Shown here: positions 7,151 through 15,332 of the stretch, in pieces | Position numbering within the stretch: the first letter of the stretch is position 1 | Layout of the letters: each line of letters opens with the position of its first letter | Origin: Methanobacteriota archaeon | Lineage (GTDB): Archaea; Thermoplasmatota; Poseidoniia; Poseidoniales; Thalassarchaeaceae | Length of the DNA: 54,539 bases | Direction of reading: 5' to 3' | Assembly: GCA_014239955.1 (NCBI GenBank) | Contig: JAAZXW010000001.1 | Location: 1 to 54,539, forward strand | Made by a program: the position numbers and the translations under genes | The notes under the pieces: generated by a model | The model's database searches: none | Told to the model about the DNA's origin: nothing | The model's input: the letters and a program-made list of their open reading frames with translations, nothing else

Positions 7151-9319
7151 GTGCCCAACCAGCGCCAACTCGCCATTCTGGTCTACCTATCCGACTTCGG
7201 GAGGGACCTCGAGGTGTCATGGGACGTGCCCAGGGCGATCTCGCTCGCCGGCCTGGCCGAGCACCTGGGGGTCGTCCGATCGGCCCTCCACCCCCCGCTG
7301 AAGTATCTGGAGTCAGAGGGGCTGGTTTCCTCCAGGACCGCTCACGTGATCGGAGCGCCCCGGCGCAGGAAGGTGTACCACCTGACTGATAGGGGCAGGG
7401 AGAAGGCGAGGGACGGCTCGAGCCAGACTAGGAAGTCCAGGGGGAGGTCCGTGGGCCCAGCGCCATACTCGATCACACTCCATGGCAGGGACGAGGTCGT
7501 CAGCAGCATCTCCTCCGGCCTATCGAAGGGGTCGAGCTACCTGCTCGAGGGGCTACCGGGGATAGGGAAGACCAGCGTTGCCAGTGCAGTCTCCCAGTCC
7601 CTGCTCGATGACGGGTGGCTAGTCAGGTGGGCTACCTGCCAGACCGACTCCGACTCATCATCGATAGCAAGAATGTGGCTAGGTGGCCGCGCACCGTCCT
7701 CGAAGGATGCAATAGTCACTAGAGTCGACTCGAAGAAGACCCTTCTCGTACTCGACGAGGCACAGCAATCCAGCGATAGGCTGGTGGCGGGGGTACGGGA
7801 GTTGCTCGAAGCCTGTTCAGGGACATCAGCCGTGATTCTGGTCGTCACTAGGGCACCCAACCCATTTCCGGAGATCTCTGGCTTCGATTCGATTAGGCTG
7901 GAGGGCCTGGAAACCACCCTGGCCAGGGAGCTCCTCCCAGAGGAGATGCCCGACGACGAGGCCATCGAAGTGTGCGAGGCGATGGATGGCCACCCACTGG
8001 GGATCAAGCTATGGTCGCCCGATGACGAGCTACCGGGCTCGGGTGCCGTTCAGGAGTACATCGAGTCCCAGGTCCTCCGACGACTGAGCCAGTCCGGGGC
8101 ATCGTCATTGGACGAGCTCTCCCTGTCCCCCCTCCCCTTGGGGGTGGACGAGATGCTCGAACCAGACGGCACCGAGGAGTTGGACGAGTCAGCCATTCTT
8201 CGTTGGGCCGGATCTCTCGTCGAACCCCATCACCTGGTTCGAAATGTCAGGAGGGCCTCCCTCGTAGATGGGGGCGCAGAGGAAATGCACTCGAAGCTCG
8301 CTGAGATGTGGTCGAAGAGGGTCGGCCCCAGGGCAAAGAGGATGGAGGCGCATCACAGGCTGGAGTCAGGCACCGAGGTCGAACCGACATGGATCGCGGA
8401 GAGCATCAGTGAGATCGTTAGCGAAGACTCGGCAGCTGCCGCAGTTGTGCTCCAGCAGGCTATCTCGGCAAACCCCGAGGAGGAGCTCTTCGAGTTGGCC
8501 GTGGACATCGCATTAGAGAGGGGGGAGCCGACGATAGCTTCGGAGTACATCGATTCGATGGGCGATGGCCCCAGAAAGGACCTGAGGTCGGCTAGGCTAG
8601 CTAGGGCCGAGGGAGAATGGGATCGTGCTGACGAGCTCGAGGCCTCTGCGATTTCTAGATTGGACCCAGGAGACAGGGTCAGGGCCGAGATCTCCTCATT
8701 GGTCCGGAAGTACGACGACAGGCTCCCGGGTTCCGATAGCGGGGCCATCGCTCAGACTCTGTTGTCCGGGGCGGATTCGGTGAACCTATCCGATCTGGAC
8801 CCAGAGGATAGGGAGCTTGCCTCCCTGGTCCTGGATCTGCTGAGGCACTCGCTCGCCCTGGAATCAGGTAACCTGGGGGAAGCCTCACGAACTCGCGATT
8901 CCATAGAGAGTCGGATGGGTCCCGAGGATCCAAGGCTGCCAGCCCTGGACCTCAGGTCCCGGCTATCCGCTGGTGCGGAGGCGGAGGAGTTCCTCGACGA
9001 GGCACTAGAGGCAGCAAGGTCGCACATCGGTTCGACGACAGACCCCTTCGACAAGCTGCGTTCCATGCACATGGCACTCGAGGCTTGCTCCGAACCCCCG
9101 AAGTGGCTCATAGATGCCCATTCCGACTTCGACCCCGGATCCCTGAGGGACTCACTAGCCCCCCATCGCCGTGCCGAGGCGCACTGGTGGTACTGGAGGG
9201 GCGTGGTCAGCAGGGAAGAGAGGCTCTCCAGCTGGAAGGAGGCCATCGTCCGACTTCGTTCCACGGGTTGCGGCCAGGCATCGAGGGAGTTGACTCGCAG
9301 GCTCAGCAGGGAGCTCTAG
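7151..9319 (+). CDS. Winged-helix / STAND-type P-loop NTPase with helical-repeat C-terminus
   Basis: A 722-residue protein in three parts. Residues 1-85 are a winged helix-turn-helix of MarR/PadR character (LAGLAEHLGVVRSALHPPLKYLES, then VYHLTDRGREKAR). Residues about 108-300 are an AAA/STAND NTPase: Walker A GLPGIGKTS (134-142), Walker B LLVLDEA (198-204), a sensor-like Arg in VVTRAPNP and the GxPL motif GHPLGIKL (280-287) of NACHT/STAND proteins. The remaining 400 or more residues are acidic, Leu/Ala-rich helical pairs resembling TPR-like repeats. Such MalT/AfsR-like proteins are signal-integrating transcription regulators; the inducer is unknown. The start is GTG 7151. The last TAG is shared in opposite orientation with the RAM gene. 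An antiviral role is possible for STAND proteins but nothing here requires it. Confidence 0.72.
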   Translation: MPNQRQLAILVYLSDFGRDLEVSWDVPRAISLAGLAEHLGVVRSALHPPLKYLESEGLVSSRTAHVIGAPRRRKVYHLTDRGREKARDGSSQTRKSRGRSVGPAPYSITLHGRDEVVSSISSGLSKGSSYLLEGLPGIGKTSVASAVSQSLLDDGWLVRWATCQTDSDSSSIARMWLGGRAPSSKDAIVTRVDSKKTLLVLDEAQQSSDRLVAGVRELLEACSGTSAVILVVTRAPNPFPEISGFDSIRLEGLETTLARELLPEEMPDDEAIEVCEAMDGHPLGIKLWSPDDELPGSGAVQEYIESQVLRRLSQSGASSLDELSLSPLPLGVDEMLEPDGTEELDESAILRWAGSLVEPHHLVRNVRRASLVDGGAEEMHSKLAEMWSKRVGPRAKRMEAHHRLESGTEVEPTWIAESISEIVSEDSAAAAVVLQQAISANPEEELFELAVDIALERGEPTIASEYIDSMGDGPRKDLRSARLARAEGEWDRADELEASAISRLDPGDRVRAEISSLVRKYDDRLPGSDSGAIAQTLLSGADSVNLSDLDPEDRELASLVLDLLRHSLALESGNLGEASRTRDSIESRMGPEDPRLPALDLRSRLSAGAEAEEFLDEALEAARSHIGSTTDPFDKLRSMHMALEACSEPPKWLIDAHSDFDPGSLRDSLAPHRRAEAHWWYWRGVVSREERLSSWKEAIVRLRSTGCGQASRELTRRLSREL

Positions 9320-9549
9320 ATCTCGGCGCCGATAAGGGTCCTCGTGTCGACTATCCCTGGGACCGACCTGATGCCCTGGACTATCGCCTCAGTCAGCTCC
9401 GCCTCGTCATCAGCCTCCACCTTGACGAAGCAGTCGAAGTTGCCGAAGACGACCCAGATGCCCTTGACGCAATCTATCTCTGCGACCTTCTTCCTCACGC
9501 TGATCTCCTTTCCGGGCTCGGTAGTGATCAGAACGAATCCCACAGCCAA
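9316..9549 (-). CDS. Stand-alone RAM (Lrp/AsnC C-terminal) domain protein, copy 2
   Basis: A 77-residue protein consisting only of the alpha/beta-ferredoxin-like RAM domain that binds amino acids in Lrp/AsnC regulators, with no DNA-binding helix-turn-helix. Typical features are VLITTEPGKE at the start, the central VVFGNFDCFVKVEADD and the terminal RSVPGIVDTRTLIGAEI. Family members form dimers or octamers and may tune full-length Lrp proteins by mixed assembly or act as amino-acid sensors. It lies 3 bases after the upstream paralogue, so the two are co-transcribed. Its stop codon shares the tetranucleotide CTAG with the convergent NTPase gene. Confidence 0.85.
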   Translation of the reverse strand: MAVGFVLITTEPGKEISVRKKVAEIDCVKGIWVVFGNFDCFVKVEADDEAELTEAIVQGIRSVPGIVDTRTLIGAEI

Positions 9550-9552
9550 ATC

Positions 9553-9789
9553 TCACACCTCCACAGCGATCAGGGTCTCAGTCTTCCTGATCCCTTCCAC
9601 GTGCCTCATGTCCTCGATCAGGGTCTTGGACATCTGCTTCTCGCTCTCGAAGTCAATCCTCGCAACCAGGTCGAGTTCCCCGTATACGATCGAGACCTCC
9701 GACACCACTGGCATGTCCAGAAGCTGGAGGTACACGTCCCTCTCCCTTCCGGGCTCGCATGAAATCAGAATCCACGCCAGTGACGTCAT
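9553..9789 (-). CDS. Stand-alone RAM (Lrp/AsnC C-terminal) domain protein, copy 1
   Basis: A 78-residue RAM domain (LAWILISCEPGRERDVYLQL, then VYGELDLVARIDFESEKQM and HVEGIRKTETLIAVEV), recognisably paralogous to the next gene but quite diverged from it, consistent with hetero-oligomers. No helix-turn-helix is present. A perfect 12-base palindrome, GTTGGGCCCAAC, lies 7 bases upstream of its start codon, and TGACGTCA overlaps the start itself, so this small operon may be controlled by a dimeric repressor. Confidence 0.85.
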   Translation of the reverse strand: MTSLAWILISCEPGRERDVYLQLLDMPVVSEVSIVYGELDLVARIDFESEKQMSKTLIEDMRHVEGIRKTETLIAVEV

Positions 9790-9795
9790 TCGTAC

Positions 9796-9807
9796 GTTGG
9801 GCCCAAC
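9796..9807. promoter_or_regulatory. 12-bp perfect palindrome upstream of the RAM operon
   Basis: GTTGGGCCCAAC is a perfect palindrome lying between the RAM operon start (9789, minus strand) and the giant surface protein start (9894, plus strand). Its position against the start codon suggests an operator. Nothing in the sequence identifies the regulator, and palindromes of this size can occur by chance in GC-rich DNA. Confidence 0.35.
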
Positions 9808-9893
9808 TGGACGCTTATGACTCCTACTGTGGCATATTCAGGAAGGGGTCAAACCACGCAAGTGATTAACGCTGATTGCCAACGGCAGGGCCC

Positions 9894-12800
9894 ATGCGCT
9901 TGGGAATCACGCTGGTGCTGATGCTCCTCATGGCACCCATGCTCTCCGCCGTATCTACCGGATCATCCCGGGTGACAACAGTCTGGAGTGGGACGGTTTC
10001 CCTAGAGGAGGGATATTTGGTGCAGTCCAACCAGGTCCTTGTGATCCAAGCAGGAACCACCATCCTCCTGGGTGATGGGGAGAGGCTGGGTGTGGATGGC
10101 AGGATTACGATGGAGGGCACGGAGTCCTCACCGGTTTCCATCGGTTCCATCTCAGGGGACCATCAGGGGGTAATTTTCAACTCCACCTCGAACAACAAGG
10201 GCTCGACTCTGGACAACCTCACGATCTCAGATGGCGAGTACGGAATCACGATTTACGGAAGCAACCCGGTAATCAGCAACCTCCGAGTAAACAATGCAGA
10301 CAAGGTCGCGATCGATCTCTTCGACAGCGCATCACCAACGCTCAGGGACATCGTAATCGACGGGGGCGGACAGGACGTGCACGGGTCATCCACTACGTGG
10401 AGATACGGGATCGGGATCTCCGCGGGAGCCTCATCCGCACCGATTGTCCAGGGTGCCACGATAGGGGATCTGGTGACTCGCGGAGTTAACCTCTGGTACA
10501 ACTCCGGTGGGCTCTGGAGTGACATCTCCATCACCAACGTGTCAGGGGCGACGTTGGCTGCAGCAGCCGGAATCTGGGTGGAGGACTCAATCCCACTCTT
10601 CACGGACTTAAACGTCTCCAACTCCGACAACGGGATCATCGTCAGGCACATCTCAGAAACGACAACCAGGCCCACTTTCATCAACACGAAAGTCGAGGAC
10701 TGCCAGTACAGGGGGGTTCTCGTAGAGCGCCTTGACCACACGAACTACTCCAACCTGCAAACCAACGTAGTGTTCACCGGACTCGAGATACGGGGAACTG
10801 GGGGCCCCAATGCAAAGACTCCCGGGCTCGGCATCGGTGCAGCCTTCGACGTCAACACATCCGGAGCCAAAGTTACCGATGCCGTAATCGAGGACAACGC
10901 CATTGTGGGATTCAGGGCTTACACGACAGACTCCTCCACATCCCTGGCAAACATCACCATCCGCAACAACGGCCCCGAGTCGCCTTCCAACGCCCACGAA
11001 GGCGCGGGCATACTCTTCCGTAGCACCGGCTGGACCAGCAAGGGGCCAGCTGAGATCTCCGACTTAGTCGTGGAGAACTCCTCTGGGTCAGGAGTCGTGA
11101 TGGCCAAGGGCGGGGCCATCGGAAGCAACTGGACAATCCGGGACAATGCCGCAGATGGCGTCTCCTTCGTGGAATTCCATCCCAAGGTGGAAAACCTGGT
11201 CAGCGAGGAAAACGCCGGGAACGGAGTTTCCGTTATCGATTCCAGCAACGTGGAACTCTCCAATGTTCACACCTCTGGAAACGGGATCGGCTCCTCTGAT
11301 GCAGCCGGGCTATACTTTCAGGAGTCTAACTACGTCATGAGCGGAGGGAAGAACGTCTCATGCCACTCCTGCTCATCAGATGGAGATCAGAGGGGGATAG
11401 TTGTCAGGGACAGCATCGATTTGCAATTGATATCCACTACCGTCGAAGGATCACTATCCGGACCGGCTCTGGACATCAACAACAGTGGGAACCTGTTCCC
11501 AGGAATCGTCATCATCGACGATATCGCAATCCACTCCCCCTCCCCTAACTACTCGGTCAGGCTCGAGGGCGTAGATGCCGAGATTAGCGGCCTTGACCTC
11601 AGTGGGGATGGCGGGGGGATGTACTGGGAGGCGAAGGGATCACTCCCATCTAGAATCTCTAACAGTGTGATATGGGACAGCCCGTCAAACTGTCTGGACC
11701 TAGACTCGCACACCGAGTTGATCGCCGACGGCGTCTCGCTAATCTGCGACGCACTTCCCCGGATCGACCATAGCTCAGTCAATTTCACGGACTCCTCCCT
11801 GGCCAAGCGCTCGGGCTCACCGAGCACATTCTCATTGAACACCAGCTCTCACCTGCGTTGGATATCCTCTGGGAACATCCTCACCCCAGAGAACTCTGAG
11901 GATGATGTCATTATGGATGTCATGTGGATGGTCGATGTCCACACAATCAATCAGAACCTCCTCAACATACCATTGGCCTCGGTAAACATCTCCTTCCAGG
12001 AATTCGAGAGCGAGGTCTTGGCGACTCAGCCCTATCAGGGGATGTTCGAATACGGGCCATTCGTGGGTGAGAGATGGACCCCTCTTCAGGGATGGTCATC
12101 CACCAATACAGCCTACGTGGGATGCGATTACGACGGGGTTCACAATGACTCCGAGCCAATGCAGATGGATGACGACAAGAGGGTCTACTGCAGACTCGAA
12201 CTCAGCAATCAGCCTCCATTCATCCTTTGGGAGTCGCCATTGGAAGAGATGGAGTACTCTAGCGAGAGCGAGATTACTTTCGATGCCAGGGAGAGCTGGG
12301 ATCTGGACTTCGACTCCCTCACTTACAGTTGGACGAGCAGCATCGATGGGGACATAGGATCAGCATGCTATCTCCAATCAAGCAACAACTCATTCTTCAT
12401 TGCGAACCTAAACGAATCGGAGCCATGCCTCTCAGATGGGAGCCACGTCATCACCCTGGAGCTATGTGACTCGGAAGGCCAGTGCGTAAACGAGACCCGT
12501 GAGTTGGAATTGGTGAATCTCCCTCCGGTACTTACTGTGGACACATCACCCTCAATCTCATCAAATGGCACTCTCCCCTTGGGGCAAACAGCGAACGTGA
12601 CCATCGATCTGGATGGGACCTACGATCCTGAGGGAGGGGACCTGTGGTGCTGGGTAACCGCATCGTACGAGTCAGACCCCGACCCCGACCCCGAAAACCC
12701 GAATTGCCCGATGGAGATTGCCAGGTCTTTCACAGGGGCTCCCGAGGACACCTTCACCGTGACAGTGAATGCATGGGACGGTGTCAACAACGTAATTTCA

Positions 12801-14501
12801 TGGACATTCAGAGTAGAGCTATACAACGAGATCCCAGAACCGGTGATGGAGATTTCTAGAAACGGCCAAACCTCAGTAGACTGGGTGGCGTTGACCGGTT
12901 ACGAGACCTTCGACCCTGAGGGGGATGACATCAGGTTCGAGTTTCACAGTGACATCGATGGGCTCCTAGGGGCAGGGGCGTCCCCAGAACTACTCGAGTG
13001 GATAGGTACCCTCAGCAAGGGGACTCACACTGTCACCATGAAAGTCAGTGATACCAGGGGGGAGCACTATACCAATTGGAAAACCCACTCCGAGATTCTG
13101 GAAGTGATCAACTCAGTTCCAAATGCCATAATTTCTAACCCCCTTACTGGGACTTATACGGATTCGTCGGAGTTGATTGCCCTCGACTCTACCGGCTCTG
13201 GAGACTGGGACCTTTCTTGCTCAGAACTTCCAGACAACGGTAGTGGGCTATTGTGCAATCCAGGGTCAGTAACTAGTAGCGACCTGGTCTCTGTTCTATG
13301 GGAGTCAGACCAGATGGTGGATCCCATTGGAAGCAGTTGGGATGTGATGACAAGACTCCCTGCTGGTGAGCACACCATCACCCTAACCCTAGATGATGGG
13401 AGTGGTCCAGAATCGGACCAGATTGAGATAATCGTGTCCGAGTCTGCACCATTGTTGATTCTAGACTCTCCAGTTCCGAATGCGCAAGTCTACTCAAACC
13501 TCCCCATCCTCTTCGACTTCAGAGAGTCAGTCGACATGGATGGTGACGATTTCTCCGTCACGGTCACTTCTGACCTGGACGGAACTATACTAGATTCCAA
13601 GAGCGCTGCCTACTGGTACAATGACTACCTATCTCATGGTGTTCACAACCTGACATTCCTGCTAATCGACGAGAAAGGGATGGAGCGAACTCACTCACAG
13701 AGCATCACCGTCCTAGAGACGGGTCCGGTTGCAGTCATCTCCGGAATGGATGATGGCCAATACTTGCCCCCCGGTCAAGAAGCCGTTCTAAGCGCTGCAG
13801 ACTCCTTTGACTATGATGGTGACATCGTGCTTTACGAATGGCGAGTCGACGGGCAGCTTGTCAGCGATAGCACATCCCTCAACATCTCATTCCAGCCCGG
13901 GCCAGTCAGGGTGGACTTGCTGGTCAAGGACTCCAGGGGTGAAACATCTGTCTCGTCAGTCAATCTAACAGTTGGCTCCAGTGCTCCGGAAGTATTCGAC
14001 CTGATGGTATCCGTGATCAGGGTTGAGGACGGCGTTCCCACAGAGGTAACTACCACGGTCCGAGTTCAGGATGCAGATGGGACTACCGAGATCGTTCGCG
14101 GGGAACTAATTGCTGGTGGAGTATCTGTTTCCATGTACTTCTACGACGATGGAACAAACGGGGACTCGGTGGAGGGCGATGGCATATGGACGTCGAGGTT
14201 TTCCTGGGTGGTCTCCGGGGGTTCTTGGGCGAGGGTCGAAGTCTGGGCCGTAGACGCTGATCTAGTATCTCCCGGTGCGGTTCACACGGTCCCTATCGTT
14301 GATTCGGATAATGGCCTGGAGGCATGGGTCTCATCTCTGGGCATTCCCTTGCTCGTAATCACCGTGGCATCTCTTTCGATGGCGGGAATTGCATACAGGC
14401 GGATGAAGATGGCAGAGATAGCCAAGGACATGCAGGTCATCGAGTCTTGGTCATCGTTCGACCCTAGGGAGATGGACGAGGAGTTCGACTCCGAAGACTA
14501 G
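9894..14501 (+). CDS. Giant surface protein: beta-helix plus Ig/PKD-like repeats, C-terminal membrane anchor
   Basis: About 1,535 residues. The start at ATG 9894 gives an N-terminal signal peptide (MRLGITLVLMLLMAPMLSAVS); a longer TTG frame starts at 9876. Residues about 50-620 are rich in short strand-turn repeats (ITIYGSNPVISNLRVNNADK and similar) typical of a right-handed parallel beta-helix of NosD/pectate-lyase type. From about 770 there are at least five PKD/Ig-like units, recognised by recurring YDPEGGD, FDPEGDD, VDMDGDD and FDYDGD turns, including an acidic DPDPDP tract. Near the end a DDGTNGDSVEGDGIWT unit precedes a transmembrane helix (IPLLVITVASLSMAGIAYRRMK) and a short acidic cytoplasmic tail. 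Asn-x-Ser/Thr sites are numerous. Probably an S-layer-associated adhesin or polysaccharide-binding protein; ligand unknown. Confidence 0.82.
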   Translation: MRLGITLVLMLLMAPMLSAVSTGSSRVTTVWSGTVSLEEGYLVQSNQVLVIQAGTTILLGDGERLGVDGRITMEGTESSPVSIGSISGDHQGVIFNSTSNNKGSTLDNLTISDGEYGITIYGSNPVISNLRVNNADKVAIDLFDSASPTLRDIVIDGGGQDVHGSSTTWRYGIGISAGASSAPIVQGATIGDLVTRGVNLWYNSGGLWSDISITNVSGATLAAAAGIWVEDSIPLFTDLNVSNSDNGIIVRHISETTTRPTFINTKVEDCQYRGVLVERLDHTNYSNLQTNVVFTGLEIRGTGGPNAKTPGLGIGAAFDVNTSGAKVTDAVIEDNAIVGFRAYTTDSSTSLANITIRNNGPESPSNAHEGAGILFRSTGWTSKGPAEISDLVVENSSGSGVVMAKGGAIGSNWTIRDNAADGVSFVEFHPKVENLVSEENAGNGVSVIDSSNVELSNVHTSGNGIGSSDAAGLYFQESNYVMSGGKNVSCHSCSSDGDQRGIVVRDSIDLQLISTTVEGSLSGPALDINNSGNLFPGIVIIDDIAIHSPSPNYSVRLEGVDAEISGLDLSGDGGGMYWEAKGSLPSRISNSVIWDSPSNCLDLDSHTELIADGVSLICDALPRIDHSSVNFTDSSLAKRSGSPSTFSLNTSSHLRWISSGNILTPENSEDDVIMDVMWMVDVHTINQNLLNIPLASVNISFQEFESEVLATQPYQGMFEYGPFVGERWTPLQGWSSTNTAYVGCDYDGVHNDSEPMQMDDDKRVYCRLELSNQPPFILWESPLEEMEYSSESEITFDARESWDLDFDSLTYSWTSSIDGDIGSACYLQSSNNSFFIANLNESEPCLSDGSHVITLELCDSEGQCVNETRELELVNLPPVLTVDTSPSISSNGTLPLGQTANVTIDLDGTYDPEGGDLWCWVTASYESDPDPDPENPNCPMEIARSFTGAPEDTFTVTVNAWDGVNNVISWTFRVELYNEIPEPVMEISRNGQTSVDWVALTGYETFDPEGDDIRFEFHSDIDGLLGAGASPELLEWIGTLSKGTHTVTMKVSDTRGEHYTNWKTHSEILEVINSVPNAIISNPLTGTYTDSSELIALDSTGSGDWDLSCSELPDNGSGLLCNPGSVTSSDLVSVLWESDQMVDPIGSSWDVMTRLPAGEHTITLTLDDGSGPESDQIEIIVSESAPLLILDSPVPNAQVYSNLPILFDFRESVDMDGDDFSVTVTSDLDGTILDSKSAAYWYNDYLSHGVHNLTFLLIDEKGMERTHSQSITVLETGPVAVISGMDDGQYLPPGQEAVLSAADSFDYDGDIVLYEWRVDGQLVSDSTSLNISFQPGPVRVDLLVKDSRGETSVSSVNLTVGSSAPEVFDLMVSVIRVEDGVPTEVTTTVRVQDADGTTEIVRGELIAGGVSVSMYFYDDGTNGDSVEGDGIWTSRFSWVVSGGSWARVEVWAVDADLVSPGAVHTVPIVDSDNGLEAWVSSLGIPLLVITVASLSMAGIAYRRMKMAEIAKDMQVIESWSSFDPREMDEEFDSED

Positions 14502-15232
14502 TTCTCAGGTCCCCAGGGGGTCCTCTCCCTGTTCAGACCGACCCTCTTAGAGAATAGGAACTTGAAGTTCTTCCACCCATCAGCCCAAGTGTGGATTTCA
14601 GCGGTCCCCACTCTGGGCCTATATGGGACGGAGATCTCCACTGCCTCATCACGACCGAAGCATTTCCTGGCGTTTATCTTCATCTCCTCGGAGAGGGGCA
14701 TCCCATCGTTAGTTGGGCGCATCCTAGGGTTTTCCATAATCTCCTTGCGGAAGACCCACATCCCTGACTGGGAGTCGTGAATGCCATAGAAGAACAGCAT
14801 CTTCGCAGTGAATGAGAGAGCCCAATTGCCGAATCCATGGAGGCCGGACATCGCTCCGTCCTCAGCCCTCTTCAGACGATCGCATGTGATGAACTTGAGG
14901 TTCTCTTCGATTAGCTTCCTAACTAGTCTCGGCACCTCCTCTCCGGGATATGTGCAATCAGCATCCATTGTGACGATTATTTCCCCGGGGGCAATGGCGA
15001 AACCCGTCTTGTAGGCTCTCCCATACCCCTTCCTCGCCTCGAGATACACCTCAGCCCCTTCTTCCTCAGCGAGCTCGCGAGTACGGTCCTCGGAATTTCC
15101 GTCGATTACCAGGAAGTCAAGCTCCCTGCACCAGCCGTCGTTCGGGACCGATCGAATGGTATCCACAATTGCCTCCTCCTCGTTTCTCGTAGGAATTACC
15201 ACGGTCACGTGGACTGGCAGTGGACCTTCCAT
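14498..15232 (-). CDS. Family 2 glycosyltransferase (dolichyl-phosphate sugar synthase-like)
   Basis: GT-A fold enzyme starting VHVTVVIPTRNEEEAI, with IVTMDADCTYPGEE supplying the DxD metal/nucleotide-sugar motif and a helical C-terminal half (DSQSGMWVFRKEIM, then PYRPRVGTAEIHTW). This pattern matches dolichol-phosphate mannose/glucose synthases, which load sugars on a lipid carrier for N-glycosylation. No C-terminal membrane helices are present. I placed the start at ATG 15232 (244 residues): a TATA-like TTCAAAAATAG lies about 25 bases upstream of it, and longer frames run into the divergent GT4 gene. Its stop codon is shared (CTAG) with the giant surface protein, and it diverges from a GT4 gene, consistent with a surface-glycan role. 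Confidence 0.85.
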   Translation of the reverse strand: MEGPLPVHVTVVIPTRNEEEAIVDTIRSVPNDGWCRELDFLVIDGNSEDRTRELAEEEGAEVYLEARKGYGRAYKTGFAIAPGEIIVTMDADCTYPGEEVPRLVRKLIEENLKFITCDRLKRAEDGAMSGLHGFGNWALSFTAKMLFFYGIHDSQSGMWVFRKEIMENPRMRPTNDGMPLSEEMKINARKCFGRDEAVEISVPYRPRVGTAEIHTWADGWKNFKFLFSKRVGLNRERTPWGPEN

Positions 15233-15251
15233 GGAATTCCCCATCATGGGG

Positions 15252-15262
15252 CTATTTTTGAA
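15252..15262 (-). promoter_or_regulatory. TATA-like box for the GT2 glycosyltransferase gene
   Basis: Read on the minus strand the sequence is TTCAAAAATAG, centred about 25 bases upstream of ATG 15232. Archaeal box A elements lie at about -26, so transcription would start at or near the start codon (leaderless mRNA). This decides the choice of start for the gene. Confidence 0.5.
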
Positions 15263-15332
15263 CCATTGTAGAGGCATTTCCACTCCCGTTCTCTTCAATA
15301 ACGCCTCCCTAGACCGGTTTACCGGTGGAGCC

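Noticed and set aside
7095-7220. N-terminal extension of UvrC
   Set aside because: It overlaps the divergent winged-helix gene and does not look like UvrC. ATG 7094 gives the conserved N-terminus.
7151-9319. Reading the STAND NTPase as an antiviral defence gene
   Set aside because: The winged-helix domain and the core-gene neighbourhood favour a transcription regulator. No effector domain or other defence genes are nearby.
12678-12695. Tandem GACCCC repeat
   Set aside because: It encodes an Asp-Pro tract inside the giant surface protein and is explained as a linker, with no sign of a separate element.
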